Shown: positions 21,129-29,162 of the stretch, one piece after another | Numbering within the stretch: the stretch's first letter is position 1 | How the letters are laid out: each line of letters opens with the position of its first letter | Virus record (IMG/VR): IMGVR_UViG_3300042691_011429 | Coordinates: 1 to 34,927 of that record | Reading direction: 5' to 3' (one strand) | From: a virus | DNA length: 34,927 nucleotides | The notes under the pieces: model-generated | Database searches by the model: none | Told to the model about the DNA's origin: nothing | Seen by the model: the letters and a program-made list of their open reading frames with translations, nothing else | Translations under genes and position numbers: made by a program

Positions 21129-23356
21129 TGCCTGAAGACAGCCAGATTGCAGTGGATACCGACAACAACTTTGTCGGGTTTGCATCGCGCCTTGATCCCT
21201 CCAATCTGAAGCCTGGATACGCGCAGTCCTCAAGGAACATGAGGCTGCAACGGGGCATCGCCCAGCCCCGGAAGGGTTGCGAGCGGATGACCGACGATAC
21301 GCTCAACCAGAACATGCAGTCTGGTTCCGGGTACTATGTGAACGCTGCCGGTGAGGACAATGTGGTGATGGTGTTTCACGATGGGATCGTCCTGTTTAAC
21401 ACGCAGACACAGCAGGTCTCACAGAAGTACACGTTTCCAACTGGAAGGTACTGCCCGATTGGGCAAACGAGCAAGCAGACTTACAACAAGGGAACCTATG
21501 TTGTAGCGCCAATAACAATACCGCCAACAATACCTGTTACTCACTACACAGCATTTGCCGTAGTGCCAACAACCATTGGGGTAAGTATTGGAGATGCGAT
21601 AACAGTAGGATTTACATCCTTAAATGCTGAGTTATTTTACACAAACTTTGAAGTTTTAGATGTAACTCAAAATAACATCGTATTTTACGATAATGTTCAA
21701 AATGAGTTTCCAAACTACATAACAACAAACATATCGCTAACTGTTAACTCGTTTTCGTTTGAGCCAGAACTTGTTCAGGCGCTCGATAAGCTGTACATCT
21801 TCCGTGGACTTGCTGGGCCAGAGATTGTTGCTACAATTACCAATCCATCAATTGCTGGATTTGCTACAGTAACAATAACCGTTAACACTGCAACAGCACA
21901 TGGATTGCGGGTTGGATCAGAAGTAAATGTAGTTGATACAAGTCCATATCCATACACGCATGGTTACTGGCATAAAAACGTAATTGTTACTTCTGTGGCT
22001 AGCCCCACGCAGTTTACGTTTTTATTTACAAATCCAACCAATCAAAACATTCAAGCCCACACAAATCTTGCTGGCTTTAAGGTTCAGCAAGCCAACCCTC
22101 CGTTGGTGTGGGATGGAGTGTCAGCATCGCTCAGTTATGTTGACCAGACCGGCGTTAATGGTGGTGGTACTTATCCGCTGCCTCCAGGCGAGTTTGGATT
22201 GTACTTCCAGAACCGGATCGTTGTTAAGACTTCTAAAACAGAGATTACAGCCACCGACATTCTCAGTGACAGGTACGACCCACTGAACGTCTACGTCATC
22301 AACCAGGGCGGCAACGACAGCATTGTTGGCGCTCTCCCGTGGATCGAGAACCAGTTTTTGCTCTTCATGTCCAAGAGCATCTATGTCGCGTTCATTGATC
22401 CGCGGTTTGATCCGACTGAGCCAGACAGGTCGCAGATTACGGTCATCACTACAGAAGTAGGATGCCTTGCAAGGCACAGTATCGTGCCGGCTGGTCAGTT
22501 TGTGTTCTTCTTTAGCGGTAAGGGCGTGCACATGCTTACCCCCCAGCTTGATCTGAAGCTGCTAGGCAACACGCTGCCACTCAGTGAGCCAATCGACGAC
22601 TACTTTGATAACGTAAACTTTGATTATGCGAAAAGCGTTACGGCTAGCTATTTTGACAATCGCTTTTTTATTGCTTTTCCAGTTGGCTCCTCGATCAACA
22701 ATAACTCGATATTAGTGTACAACACGCTAAACCAAGCGTGGGAGACCATAGACACTTACCCGTCTGGGATGTCTATTGATAACTTTGTTCCTGCTCTGTA
22801 CAACAATAAGCGCAGGCTGTTTATTGTCTCAAACATCGGGAATGCATTCTTGGTTTCGGTTACACCGCTTGGGTCAACAACTCCGGTAAATGTGCTTTAC
22901 GGAAAGTACGGTGGCATCTTCTTGGCCGAACAACTTGATGGTGGTGACGAGTTTTTGGGAGTCACAGGCACACCACTGCTTCCGTTCTCGTTACCAGCCA
23001 CACTTAGTGCAGCCTCTTATGTTGTTGTGCCTGTAACGGCAAGTATCCGATCTCGAGAGTACACGTTTGATAGCCAGCTCACAAAACGGTTTAGCCGGGC
23101 TGAGTTTCAGTTTAATAACACTGCTGGTGATGACGTGTCTATTTTGGTGACCGTGCACGACCCTGACGTTACGGAAGAGGTCATGCGGTACGTCTTTACC
23201 GGCTCCGCTCAGATTGACGGCACACTCAGGCCGCGGATAGCCATGCGTGGTGTTGCTATCGACACTGAGGTCGTTTTTAACCTAGGCAGACCAGCCTTGA
23301 AGAGCACTAGCATGTATGCTATTAACTCGAACCGGGCAATGATCACGGAAGAATAA
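21128..23356 (+). CDS. Large tail hub/tubular structural protein
   Basis: 742 residues, beta-rich. The start (FASRLDPSNLKPGYAQSSRN then MRLQRGIAQPRKGCERM) is the characteristic opening of a podovirus structural protein with a beta-propeller-like body; similar proteins act as tail hub or DNA-stabilisation proteins. Body motifs include LPWIENQFLLFMSKSIYVAF, AGQFVFFFSGKGVHMLTPQL and ILVYNTLNQAWETI. Two internal segments (about 21490-21770 and 21830-22080) are AT-rich and read like inserted beta domains (VTITVNTATAHGLRVGSEVN), probably acquired separately. Confidence 0.75.
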   Translation: MPEDSQIAVDTDNNFVGFASRLDPSNLKPGYAQSSRNMRLQRGIAQPRKGCERMTDDTLNQNMQSGSGYYVNAAGEDNVVMVFHDGIVLFNTQTQQVSQKYTFPTGRYCPIGQTSKQTYNKGTYVVAPITIPPTIPVTHYTAFAVVPTTIGVSIGDAITVGFTSLNAELFYTNFEVLDVTQNNIVFYDNVQNEFPNYITTNISLTVNSFSFEPELVQALDKLYIFRGLAGPEIVATITNPSIAGFATVTITVNTATAHGLRVGSEVNVVDTSPYPYTHGYWHKNVIVTSVASPTQFTFLFTNPTNQNIQAHTNLAGFKVQQANPPLVWDGVSASLSYVDQTGVNGGGTYPLPPGEFGLYFQNRIVVKTSKTEITATDILSDRYDPLNVYVINQGGNDSIVGALPWIENQFLLFMSKSIYVAFIDPRFDPTEPDRSQITVITTEVGCLARHSIVPAGQFVFFFSGKGVHMLTPQLDLKLLGNTLPLSEPIDDYFDNVNFDYAKSVTASYFDNRFFIAFPVGSSINNNSILVYNTLNQAWETIDTYPSGMSIDNFVPALYNNKRRLFIVSNIGNAFLVSVTPLGSTTPVNVLYGKYGGIFLAEQLDGGDEFLGVTGTPLLPFSLPATLSAASYVVVPVTASIRSREYTFDSQLTKRFSRAEFQFNNTAGDDVSILVTVHDPDVTEEVMRYVFTGSAQIDGTLRPRIAMRGVAIDTEVVFNLGRPALKSTSMYAINSNRAMITEE

Positions 23357-23357
23357 T

Positions 23358-24794
23358 ATGGCTCAGATTCAAGCTGGAACAACTTACGTTGATGGTGCGC
23401 AGGTAACCGCTGCCAACCTAAACGCGCACGTTAACAATGCGGTGCTCGTGCCTGGTGCAATTAGCGATCGAACTGCGGTAGACTCCTGCACGACTTCTGA
23501 TAGTGTGCTTGTCCTTCAGTCTGGCACGCTCAAAAGGGCTACACTAGCACAGGTGCAGACCTCGATTGCGCCTGATCTGAGCGCATACGTCAACAAGAAC
23601 GGTTCGGTGGCTATGACCGGTGAGTTGACGTTGTCTAGCTCAACTCCCGAAGCAGTCTTGTCTGCTGCCTCCAAGGGGTACGTTGACACTGGGCTAGCCA
23701 CCAAGCAGAACACGATTGGCTACACGCCGGCCAACAAGGCAGGAGACACGTTTACGGGACCAGTAGTGTTGAACGCTGATCCCTCTGTGGCTTTCGAAGC
23801 TGCTACCAAGCAGTACGTTGACGCTGCCGCTGCTACAAAAGCTAGCCTAACCGGGGCTACGTTTACTGGTTCTGTGTTTTTGCCGTGTAGCCCTGTACAA
23901 CCTAATCCGGCGCTTCAGGAGGCTGTTAATAAGTCATATGTAGACACATTTACCATCTCCAGAGGTGGTGCTACAGTTGCGGGGACATACGTCTTTTCAG
24001 GCAAGCTGCAAACTGAGTCTGCGCCAACGGTTGCTAACGATGTCGTTACGAGAGGTTACCTTGAGAGTGTATTTGACTCCATCACTCAGCCTGTAGCTTC
24101 TGCGTACTTTTACACGGCAGTCGTTCCATCAACGACGGTTGACAACAGCAGGTTCCTTGCGGTTACCGCCACAAGGACTGCCGGCTCGTCCACGATGACG
24201 ATTAATTACGGTGGCCTTGCTGCCAGGTACTATGATCCTGCTGCTCCGTTCTTTTTGCAGTATCAGTACGTTGGCATCAACACTGGCACCGCTGGTGTGA
24301 CTGGCAGGCTTTACCAGATTACGTCCACCAATCTTGCGGCTAGGACGTTCACCATTACGACTCCTGAAACCACTGCATTTAGTGGCGGTATCCAGCTTTC
24401 GTTGGTTTATGATTCCACTAATTTGAAGACCGGCGAGTACGGATTTAACGTAAAGAGCATATACATGGATATAACTGCATATTCTAAGTTTTATGTTAAT
24501 TACATCAGGGACATCATTTCTGGAGAAAGTGCACCAGCAAGTCCGACAAACACGCCAGTTAGGTGTAATCAGGTTTCTGGTAGCGGGAACTTATATCAAG
24601 TATCTTCGTCGTTTACTCTTTCAATGAGGGATGTTGGAAGGACTGATTATATTTACAATCAAGATATTGCAGAAGGATTTGGTTCCAATTCTTTAGGCAA
24701 CCATATTGGTTATTTTTACAATTTTGCAGATGGTATTTCATATCCCCTTTGGGCAGCTTCCTTCTTAATTACCGCACAATTGCCACCGGCTTAA
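23358..24794 (+). CDS. Tail fibre protein
   Basis: 478 residues. The N-terminus MAQIQAGTTYVDGAQVTAAN and the repeats AVLSAASKGYVDTGLATK, AFEAATKQYVDAAAATK and ALQEAVNKSYVDT are typical of fibre shafts (a .A..K.YVD repeat). A GDTFTGPVVL/GATFTGSVFL strand motif alternates with them. The C-terminal part is beta-rich, ends in an AT-richer segment (from ~24430) and likely forms a tip. It may be a side fibre or tail spike distinct from the first fibre. No catalytic motif for polysaccharide cleavage is evident. Confidence 0.8.
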   Translation: MAQIQAGTTYVDGAQVTAANLNAHVNNAVLVPGAISDRTAVDSCTTSDSVLVLQSGTLKRATLAQVQTSIAPDLSAYVNKNGSVAMTGELTLSSSTPEAVLSAASKGYVDTGLATKQNTIGYTPANKAGDTFTGPVVLNADPSVAFEAATKQYVDAAAATKASLTGATFTGSVFLPCSPVQPNPALQEAVNKSYVDTFTISRGGATVAGTYVFSGKLQTESAPTVANDVVTRGYLESVFDSITQPVASAYFYTAVVPSTTVDNSRFLAVTATRTAGSSTMTINYGGLAARYYDPAAPFFLQYQYVGINTGTAGVTGRLYQITSTNLAARTFTITTPETTAFSGGIQLSLVYDSTNLKTGEYGFNVKSIYMDITAYSKFYVNYIRDIISGESAPASPTNTPVRCNQVSGSGNLYQVSSSFTLSMRDVGRTDYIYNQDIAEGFGSNSLGNHIGYFYNFADGISYPLWAASFLITAQLPPA

Positions 24795-24796
24795 TC

Positions 24797-25207
24797 GTGA
24801 AAAAACTTACGCCTGAACTGTGGAATAAGATAGTCGAGGCGTTTTACCAAAAATCACTCAACCACCTAAACATGGTTGGGCACTCAACAAAAAGTGAAGT
24901 TGAAAACTACCTGTCATTTTACGGAGTCCATAACTCCATTTATTGGAGCGAACAGGACGGTGAGATACGGGGCGTTTCAACGGCACATCCCGGCAAGCGA
25001 GATTTTGATTGGAATTGGTCAGATGAAGATGGAATATGGACTGCTCATGTAGTATGGGCGGACAACGTAAAAGCTCACGCTGACGTGTTAAAACAATTTT
25101 TGCAAACCAAGCATCCAGTTAAAGAGCTTTACACCTGGAGAAAGGAGCAACCAGTTCCGTTAACTGTTAAGAAGTTAGAAAGGATTTTGTCTTATGGGCG
25201 GCGGTAA
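24797..25207 (+). CDS. Small alpha/beta protein, possibly gp13/GNAT-like
   Basis: 136 residues from GTG 24797, two bases after the fibre stop (an ATG at 24749 inside the fibre gene is less likely). It begins KKLTPELWNKIVEAFYQK and contains SIYWSEQDGEIRGVSTAHPG, FDWNWSDEDGIWTAHVVWAD and VKELYTWRKEQPVPLTVKKL. The arrangement (helix, strand, helix, a Lys/Arg-rich closing strand) resembles small GNAT-like proteins encoded before internal virion proteins in T7-like phages, but this is weak. It overlaps the next gene by 14 bases and is AT-rich. Confidence 0.5.
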   Translation: MKKLTPELWNKIVEAFYQKSLNHLNMVGHSTKSEVENYLSFYGVHNSIYWSEQDGEIRGVSTAHPGKRDFDWNWSDEDGIWTAHVVWADNVKAHADVLKQFLQTKHPVKELYTWRKEQPVPLTVKKLERILSYGRR

Positions 25208-26426
25208 ATCTACAACCATTCAAGCACCCGCGGCTCCGAACTATCAGGAGTCGATGCGAGACATCCTGAAAGCACAGGTGGAGATGGCTCCGCAGGTGTA
25301 CGAGCAGGAAGCCATTTACCAGCCCAAGTATGCTGAACTACAGGCAAAGACTCAGGCTTATCTCGGTGAGCAAGCGTTGCAGCAAGCCGCCAAGATGTAC
25401 CCGCAGGTGGCTGAGATTGAAGCTGGCTATAATGCTGCTAATCGTGCTGCTGAACTTCAGCAACTGCAAAAGACCCTTCCTCAGTACCAACAGGCATTTG
25501 CCGCACTGACTCCTGGTTATCAGGAAGCCCTCGGTTCCGCTGGGCAGCTAGCAGAACAGTCCTTTGCCAGATCACTAGAGACTCCGCAGCTTACGGCTTT
25601 TGAGCGAGGTGTTGGTGGCCCTCAGATGCAATCTGGCCTTAACCGCATCAACCAAGGGATCGTTAACCAGTATGTGGGTACGATGCCAGGGATGGGCGAC
25701 TATGCCAACTTCTTGGCCGAGAGTTCACGAAGAGAACTGGAAGCTGGGAAAAGCCTTACTGAGGAAGAGCAACGGCTTGCTGATCAAGCTGCCCGGTCTG
25801 CGTTTGCCGCTCGAGGCACAACCCTTGGCAATCAGGCTATCGGTGCAGAGATCTTAAACCGTTCTCAGGTAGCTAACCAACGCTATCAGGAACGTCTTGG
25901 CAGGGCTCAGTCGGCAGCCAACCAGATTCAGGCTATCTACCAACCCGCTTTGGCTGAAGCTACCGCACGCCAACAAGCCGACTTGCAGTACGGACTTGGC
26001 GCACAACAGCAAGCCTTCCAGCAAGCAATGCAGCGTGGCCAAGCAGAGCAACAACGGGCGCTGGCTGGCACACAGATTCAGGCTGGTCAAGCACAACTCG
26101 GAGCAGGAGCGATGGGACAGCTTCAGGCGGCTCAGGCTCCTGTGCTGCAAGCCTTCTACAAACAGCCCATCCTTCAGGGGCAGGTTGGCTCTGCACAACA
26201 GATGGGCTTCAACATGGGCCAGGCTGCGGGACCGCAGCTATTCAACCCGGAGAGTCAGACCGGCATGGGTAGCATTTATGGTGCGTACAATGCGCAGATG
26301 AACTTGGCTGGTGCCAACGCTCAGGCGAATGCCAGTAAACAGGCTGGTAAGTCTAGCATGATTGGGTCTTTGGGGGGTGCTGCGCTGGGTGCTGGCGGAA
26401 TGATTGGCGCAGCAGTAATACTGTAA
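25194..26426 (+). CDS. Internal virion (ejection) protein
   Basis: 410 residues, strikingly rich in Gln and Ala, largely helical (ARQQADLQYGLGAQQQAFQQ, AEQQRALAGTQIQAGQAQLG). The N-terminus MGGGKSTTIQAPAAPNY and the hydrophobic Gly-rich end (IGSLGGAALGAGGMIGAAVI) are features of podovirus internal proteins that leave the head and help DNA cross the envelope. There is no enzymatic motif; GGGKST is not a full P-loop. The stop overlaps the next ATG (TAATG). Confidence 0.75.
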   Translation: MGGGKSTTIQAPAAPNYQESMRDILKAQVEMAPQVYEQEAIYQPKYAELQAKTQAYLGEQALQQAAKMYPQVAEIEAGYNAANRAAELQQLQKTLPQYQQAFAALTPGYQEALGSAGQLAEQSFARSLETPQLTAFERGVGGPQMQSGLNRINQGIVNQYVGTMPGMGDYANFLAESSRRELEAGKSLTEEEQRLADQAARSAFAARGTTLGNQAIGAEILNRSQVANQRYQERLGRAQSAANQIQAIYQPALAEATARQQADLQYGLGAQQQAFQQAMQRGQAEQQRALAGTQIQAGQAQLGAGAMGQLQAAQAPVLQAFYKQPILQGQVGSAQQMGFNMGQAAGPQLFNPESQTGMGSIYGAYNAQMNLAGANAQANASKQAGKSSMIGSLGGAALGAGGMIGAAVIL

Positions 26427-27265
26427 TGACTGCTGAACAAATTATATTACTTGCACTTAAACATGCAAAACGTCCTGCTGTTCTTTGGAGTGGCGGCAAG
26501 GATAGCACTGTGCTGCTCGATCTCGCCAGAAAGGCCCGGCCTGACATTGAGGTAATTCACTTCAAGCTGCCGTTTCTATCGCACAAGTACGCCTTTCATC
26601 ACCTTGTACAAGAGAATCTAGGGCTGACTGTTCACGATTGGGTTCCTGTGTCTGTGGCGTTAACACACGGGAACAACCGCATAGACGTGTGCGAGACCTA
26701 CTCGCTCGGGCAGGGAAGCCTGAAGGTCATGCGCGGCACCGAGCCGCGGGAAGCCGGGATGCCTTGGGTATGCGGCAGAGAGTGGCTCAACCGTCCCAAG
26801 GGGCACATCGTTTCTGACTTTGACGTGCTTCTGTGTGGGCACAAAAGTAGCGACGAAGATCCTTTAACTGGAACTGTTCCGCTTGAGATAGACAAAAAGA
26901 TTTTGGGGCCAAACACAGAGATGTGGTTCCCGCTGCGCAACTGGACCGACCAGGACATCTCTTCGCACATCAAGACCAACGACGTGGCCTTTGACACGAA
27001 CAGGTACGATGAGAACGTGGTTAGCAAGTTAGACAAGCACATGAACTCTGACTACGTTCATGCCTGTTTCAACTGCGTGGACAAGCGACTTGGCAAGTTT
27101 GTGGATTGCCCAAAGTTTGGCATCCAAGTAGAGAACGTGCATGAGCATGTATTGCACGACCAACCCGTCGCAGAGTATTGCAACATCCGATCTGGATTGC
27201 AGAACCTGCGGAGCATGTTGCAGCCACAAATGGAGTTGGCCGGTGCTTCGCCGGGACAGGGCTGA
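26426..27265 (+). CDS. PAPS reductase-family ATP pyrophosphatase
   Basis: 279 residues. The PP-loop SGGKDS (22-27) binds ATP; family features follow: GHKSSDEDPLTGTVP, WFPLRNWTDQDISSHI and a CFNC...DCP cysteine cluster (near residues 213-231). Family members adenylate and reduce or transfer sulfur (PAPS reductases, DndC-type phosphorothioation enzymes, thiolation enzymes). In phages the substrate is often unknown. It sits, unusually, inside the block of ejection proteins. The C-terminal ~40 residues lie under the start of the next gene and look dispensable. A role in nucleic-acid thio-modification is possible but unproven. Confidence 0.85.
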   Translation: MTAEQIILLALKHAKRPAVLWSGGKDSTVLLDLARKARPDIEVIHFKLPFLSHKYAFHHLVQENLGLTVHDWVPVSVALTHGNNRIDVCETYSLGQGSLKVMRGTEPREAGMPWVCGREWLNRPKGHIVSDFDVLLCGHKSSDEDPLTGTVPLEIDKKILGPNTEMWFPLRNWTDQDISSHIKTNDVAFDTNRYDENVVSKLDKHMNSDYVHACFNCVDKRLGKFVDCPKFGIQVENVHEHVLHDQPVAEYCNIRSGLQNLRSMLQPQMELAGASPGQG

Positions 27266-27464
27266 CGCTACAGGTATACCACCAGAGTTAATTCGAGATG
27301 ACTATCCGCTTCTTAAAACTTGCAACAATAGGTGTGCTGCTCTGTCTGGAGTTGTTGGCGAGTCAGTTTCGTGTACAATTTACGAAAACCGTCCACAGGC
27401 TTGCAGGCAATTCAAAGCAGGCAGTCCACTTTGTTTAGAAGCTAGGAAAGCATTTTATGGCTAA
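27141..27464 (+). CDS. YkgJ-like CxxCxxCC cysteine-cluster protein
   Basis: 107 residues. The cluster CRTCGACC (20-27), then CAAL, CTIYENRP and ACRQFKAGSPLCLEAR follow the order of the YkgJ/UPF0153 Zn/Fe-chelating family (CxxCxxCC ... C.aL ... C.IYe.RP..CR.F..Gs..C). The gene overlaps the pyrophosphatase by 125 bases, and the first Cys motif lies within the overlap, so the overlap is real rather than a start error. Both proteins hold Cys clusters and may work together. The stop overlaps the next ATG. Confidence 0.8.
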   Translation: MSMYCTTNPSQSIATSDLDCRTCGACCSHKWSWPVLRRDRADATGIPPELIRDDYPLLKTCNNRCAALSGVVGESVSCTIYENRPQACRQFKAGSPLCLEARKAFYG

Positions 27465-28053
27465 ACCAATTAACCTTTACCAAGGCCCAGCTCCGGCTGC
27501 CATGGGCATGATGGGCCAGGGCATCCTCGAAGCTGGTGCTCGCATCGGGCAGACGATTCAAAGCGGCTACGAGTCCATGGGCAAGGGGCTAGCCAGTGGG
27601 ATCTCAAGTGCAGCCAGTTCGATTGCCGGAGCTTACGGTGACTACAAAAAGATGGAGTCTGGCATCAAGGCATCCGAGAAAGCCTTCGACACGTTCAGGA
27701 GCTTCCTTAGCCCTGAAGTCCAGAAGAGCATTGACACCCGGATTGAAGAGATGAACAAGGACACAAGCCTGTCCCTTCAGGATAAGGCTGCGTTCTGGGA
27801 TCAAGCAAAAGCTGTCATGGGTGGTGCGATCAATCAGAAGTTCGCCATCGACAAGCAGCAGCAGGAGTTGAACGCCGCAGCAGCCAGACAGCGGGAGCAG
27901 ATTGCTTCGCAGGAAATGATGCCGTTTGGGCAACAAGCTGCTAAACTGCTATTTGGTGCTTCAGGATCTAGCGCAGGGCTTGCTCCTCAAAACCTCTCAA
28001 TCCAACCAACTCAGCCTAACAAACCGGCAAGCGTGTTTGGTGGATTTTTTTAA
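27457..28053 (+). CDS. Small internal virion protein
   Basis: 198 residues. A Gly/Met-rich N-terminal half (AMGMMGQGILEAGARIGQTI, LASGISSAASSIAGAYGDYK) precedes a helical charged region (EVQKSIDTRIEEMNKDTSLS) and a Gln/Ala-rich stretch (KQQQELNAAAARQREQIASQ). The composition matches ejection proteins that line or exit the head. It overlaps the cysteine-cluster gene by 8 bases. Confidence 0.65.
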   Translation: MAKPINLYQGPAPAAMGMMGQGILEAGARIGQTIQSGYESMGKGLASGISSAASSIAGAYGDYKKMESGIKASEKAFDTFRSFLSPEVQKSIDTRIEEMNKDTSLSLQDKAAFWDQAKAVMGGAINQKFAIDKQQQELNAAAARQREQIASQEMMPFGQQAAKLLFGASGSSAGLAPQNLSIQPTQPNKPASVFGGFF

Positions 28054-28057
28054 TAAT

Positions 28058-29161
28058 ATGGAACTTCCAGGCTCTTACGCAAACTTGATGCAGTTTGTGC
28101 CCGAAAAAGCACGGCCTATGGTGGAGGCTGGAATGAAGGTGCAGGCAGAAAGAAGGAACGCACTTGCGTCTCAATTAGCTCAACAGCAAATGCTTCTTCA
28201 AAGCCAGCGTGATGCAACCGTGGCTGAAGTTGAAAAGCAGTTCTCTGAGCTTCCTGACGAAATGAAGCAGTTCCCTGCTGTGCAGCACGAACTTAAAAGG
28301 CAGCAGATCCTTGCCGACATGGACATGGATCGTGGCCTTGCGTCGCTTAGTGCATATGGTCAGCCCAGTGAGGTGCTTAATAATCAGTTAAAGATGGTTA
28401 AGGAAAAGTACGATAGATACGAAGAAGCACTTAAACCATGGGAAACCACGGAGTCAAATAAGACCATCAAGCAAAACTGGCATAAAATTGCAGATTCAAA
28501 CAAAAGGGTTAACACCCTAATTTCTACAATCTCAAAAACAAAAGAGTTACTTGATTCTGGTGACAAGCAGGCTGCAATGGACAACATAAGGATGAATGTC
28601 CTTAAGCCTCTTAACTCTATTGACTCTGATGATGCGATTCAGATCGGGGAAGTTTTGTTGAAGTTCAACAAAGTAATGACCGCGCCAGAAACTGCTGAGT
28701 TTGCGGGCAAAAAGATTACCAATCCAACAGTCTGGTTTAACAGGTATCTTCAGGCAAAAACCAAACAGGAAAAAGAAGGTATTCAAAAAGGGTTCTTTGA
28801 AACGATTGAGACCTTGTTTGACTCGGACCCAGAAGGGTTTCTTGAGACTGCCATTGATGGGGCAAACTCTCATGTTGACTCGTACAACAAACGGCTTCGT
28901 GAACAGGTCATCAACACCACAAGCCCCGGCGTTGCAAGGCGCATGGGTGCTGTTCCGCTGGAGTATGTTTCGCAGATCAGAAAGCCGCAGCAACAGCAAA
29001 CTAGCCCACTTTCTACACGAAACCCGCTTGGGCAGACCATGATCTCTGGCGGCGCAGGCTCTGCCACACCAAATCCGGTACAAGGCCCAGTTGAGGAGCC
29101 AATCCAGGATCCATTGCATAAGCCGCTTGGAGGCTCTACAATTATCAGGATCATTCGTTAA
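28058..29161 (+). CDS. Internal virion protein, helical
   Basis: 367 residues from ATG 28058 (MELPGSYANLMQFVPEKARP); a longer frame from 27926 is a shadow of the preceding gene. Mostly helical and charged (ALASQLAQQQMLLQSQRDAT; KMVKEKYDRYEEALKPWETT) with a Pro/Gln-rich end (RKPQQQQTSPLSTRNPLG). No enzymatic motif. Position between two other internal proteins suggests it belongs to the ejection complex. Confidence 0.65.
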   Translation: MELPGSYANLMQFVPEKARPMVEAGMKVQAERRNALASQLAQQQMLLQSQRDATVAEVEKQFSELPDEMKQFPAVQHELKRQQILADMDMDRGLASLSAYGQPSEVLNNQLKMVKEKYDRYEEALKPWETTESNKTIKQNWHKIADSNKRVNTLISTISKTKELLDSGDKQAAMDNIRMNVLKPLNSIDSDDAIQIGEVLLKFNKVMTAPETAEFAGKKITNPTVWFNRYLQAKTKQEKEGIQKGFFETIETLFDSDPEGFLETAIDGANSHVDSYNKRLREQVINTTSPGVARRMGAVPLEYVSQIRKPQQQQTSPLSTRNPLGQTMISGGAGSATPNPVQGPVEEPIQDPLHKPLGGSTIIRIIR

Positions 29162-29162
29162 T

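Noticed and set aside
25194-25215. Walker A motif in MGGGKSTT of the internal protein
   Set aside because: It lies at the extreme N-terminus without a preceding strand or a Walker B motif; likely chance.
26426-27265. Reading the pyrophosphatase as a host-type cysH metabolic gene
   Set aside because: Only the PP-loop family is supported; nothing nearby indicates sulfate assimilation, so no symbol or pathway was assigned.
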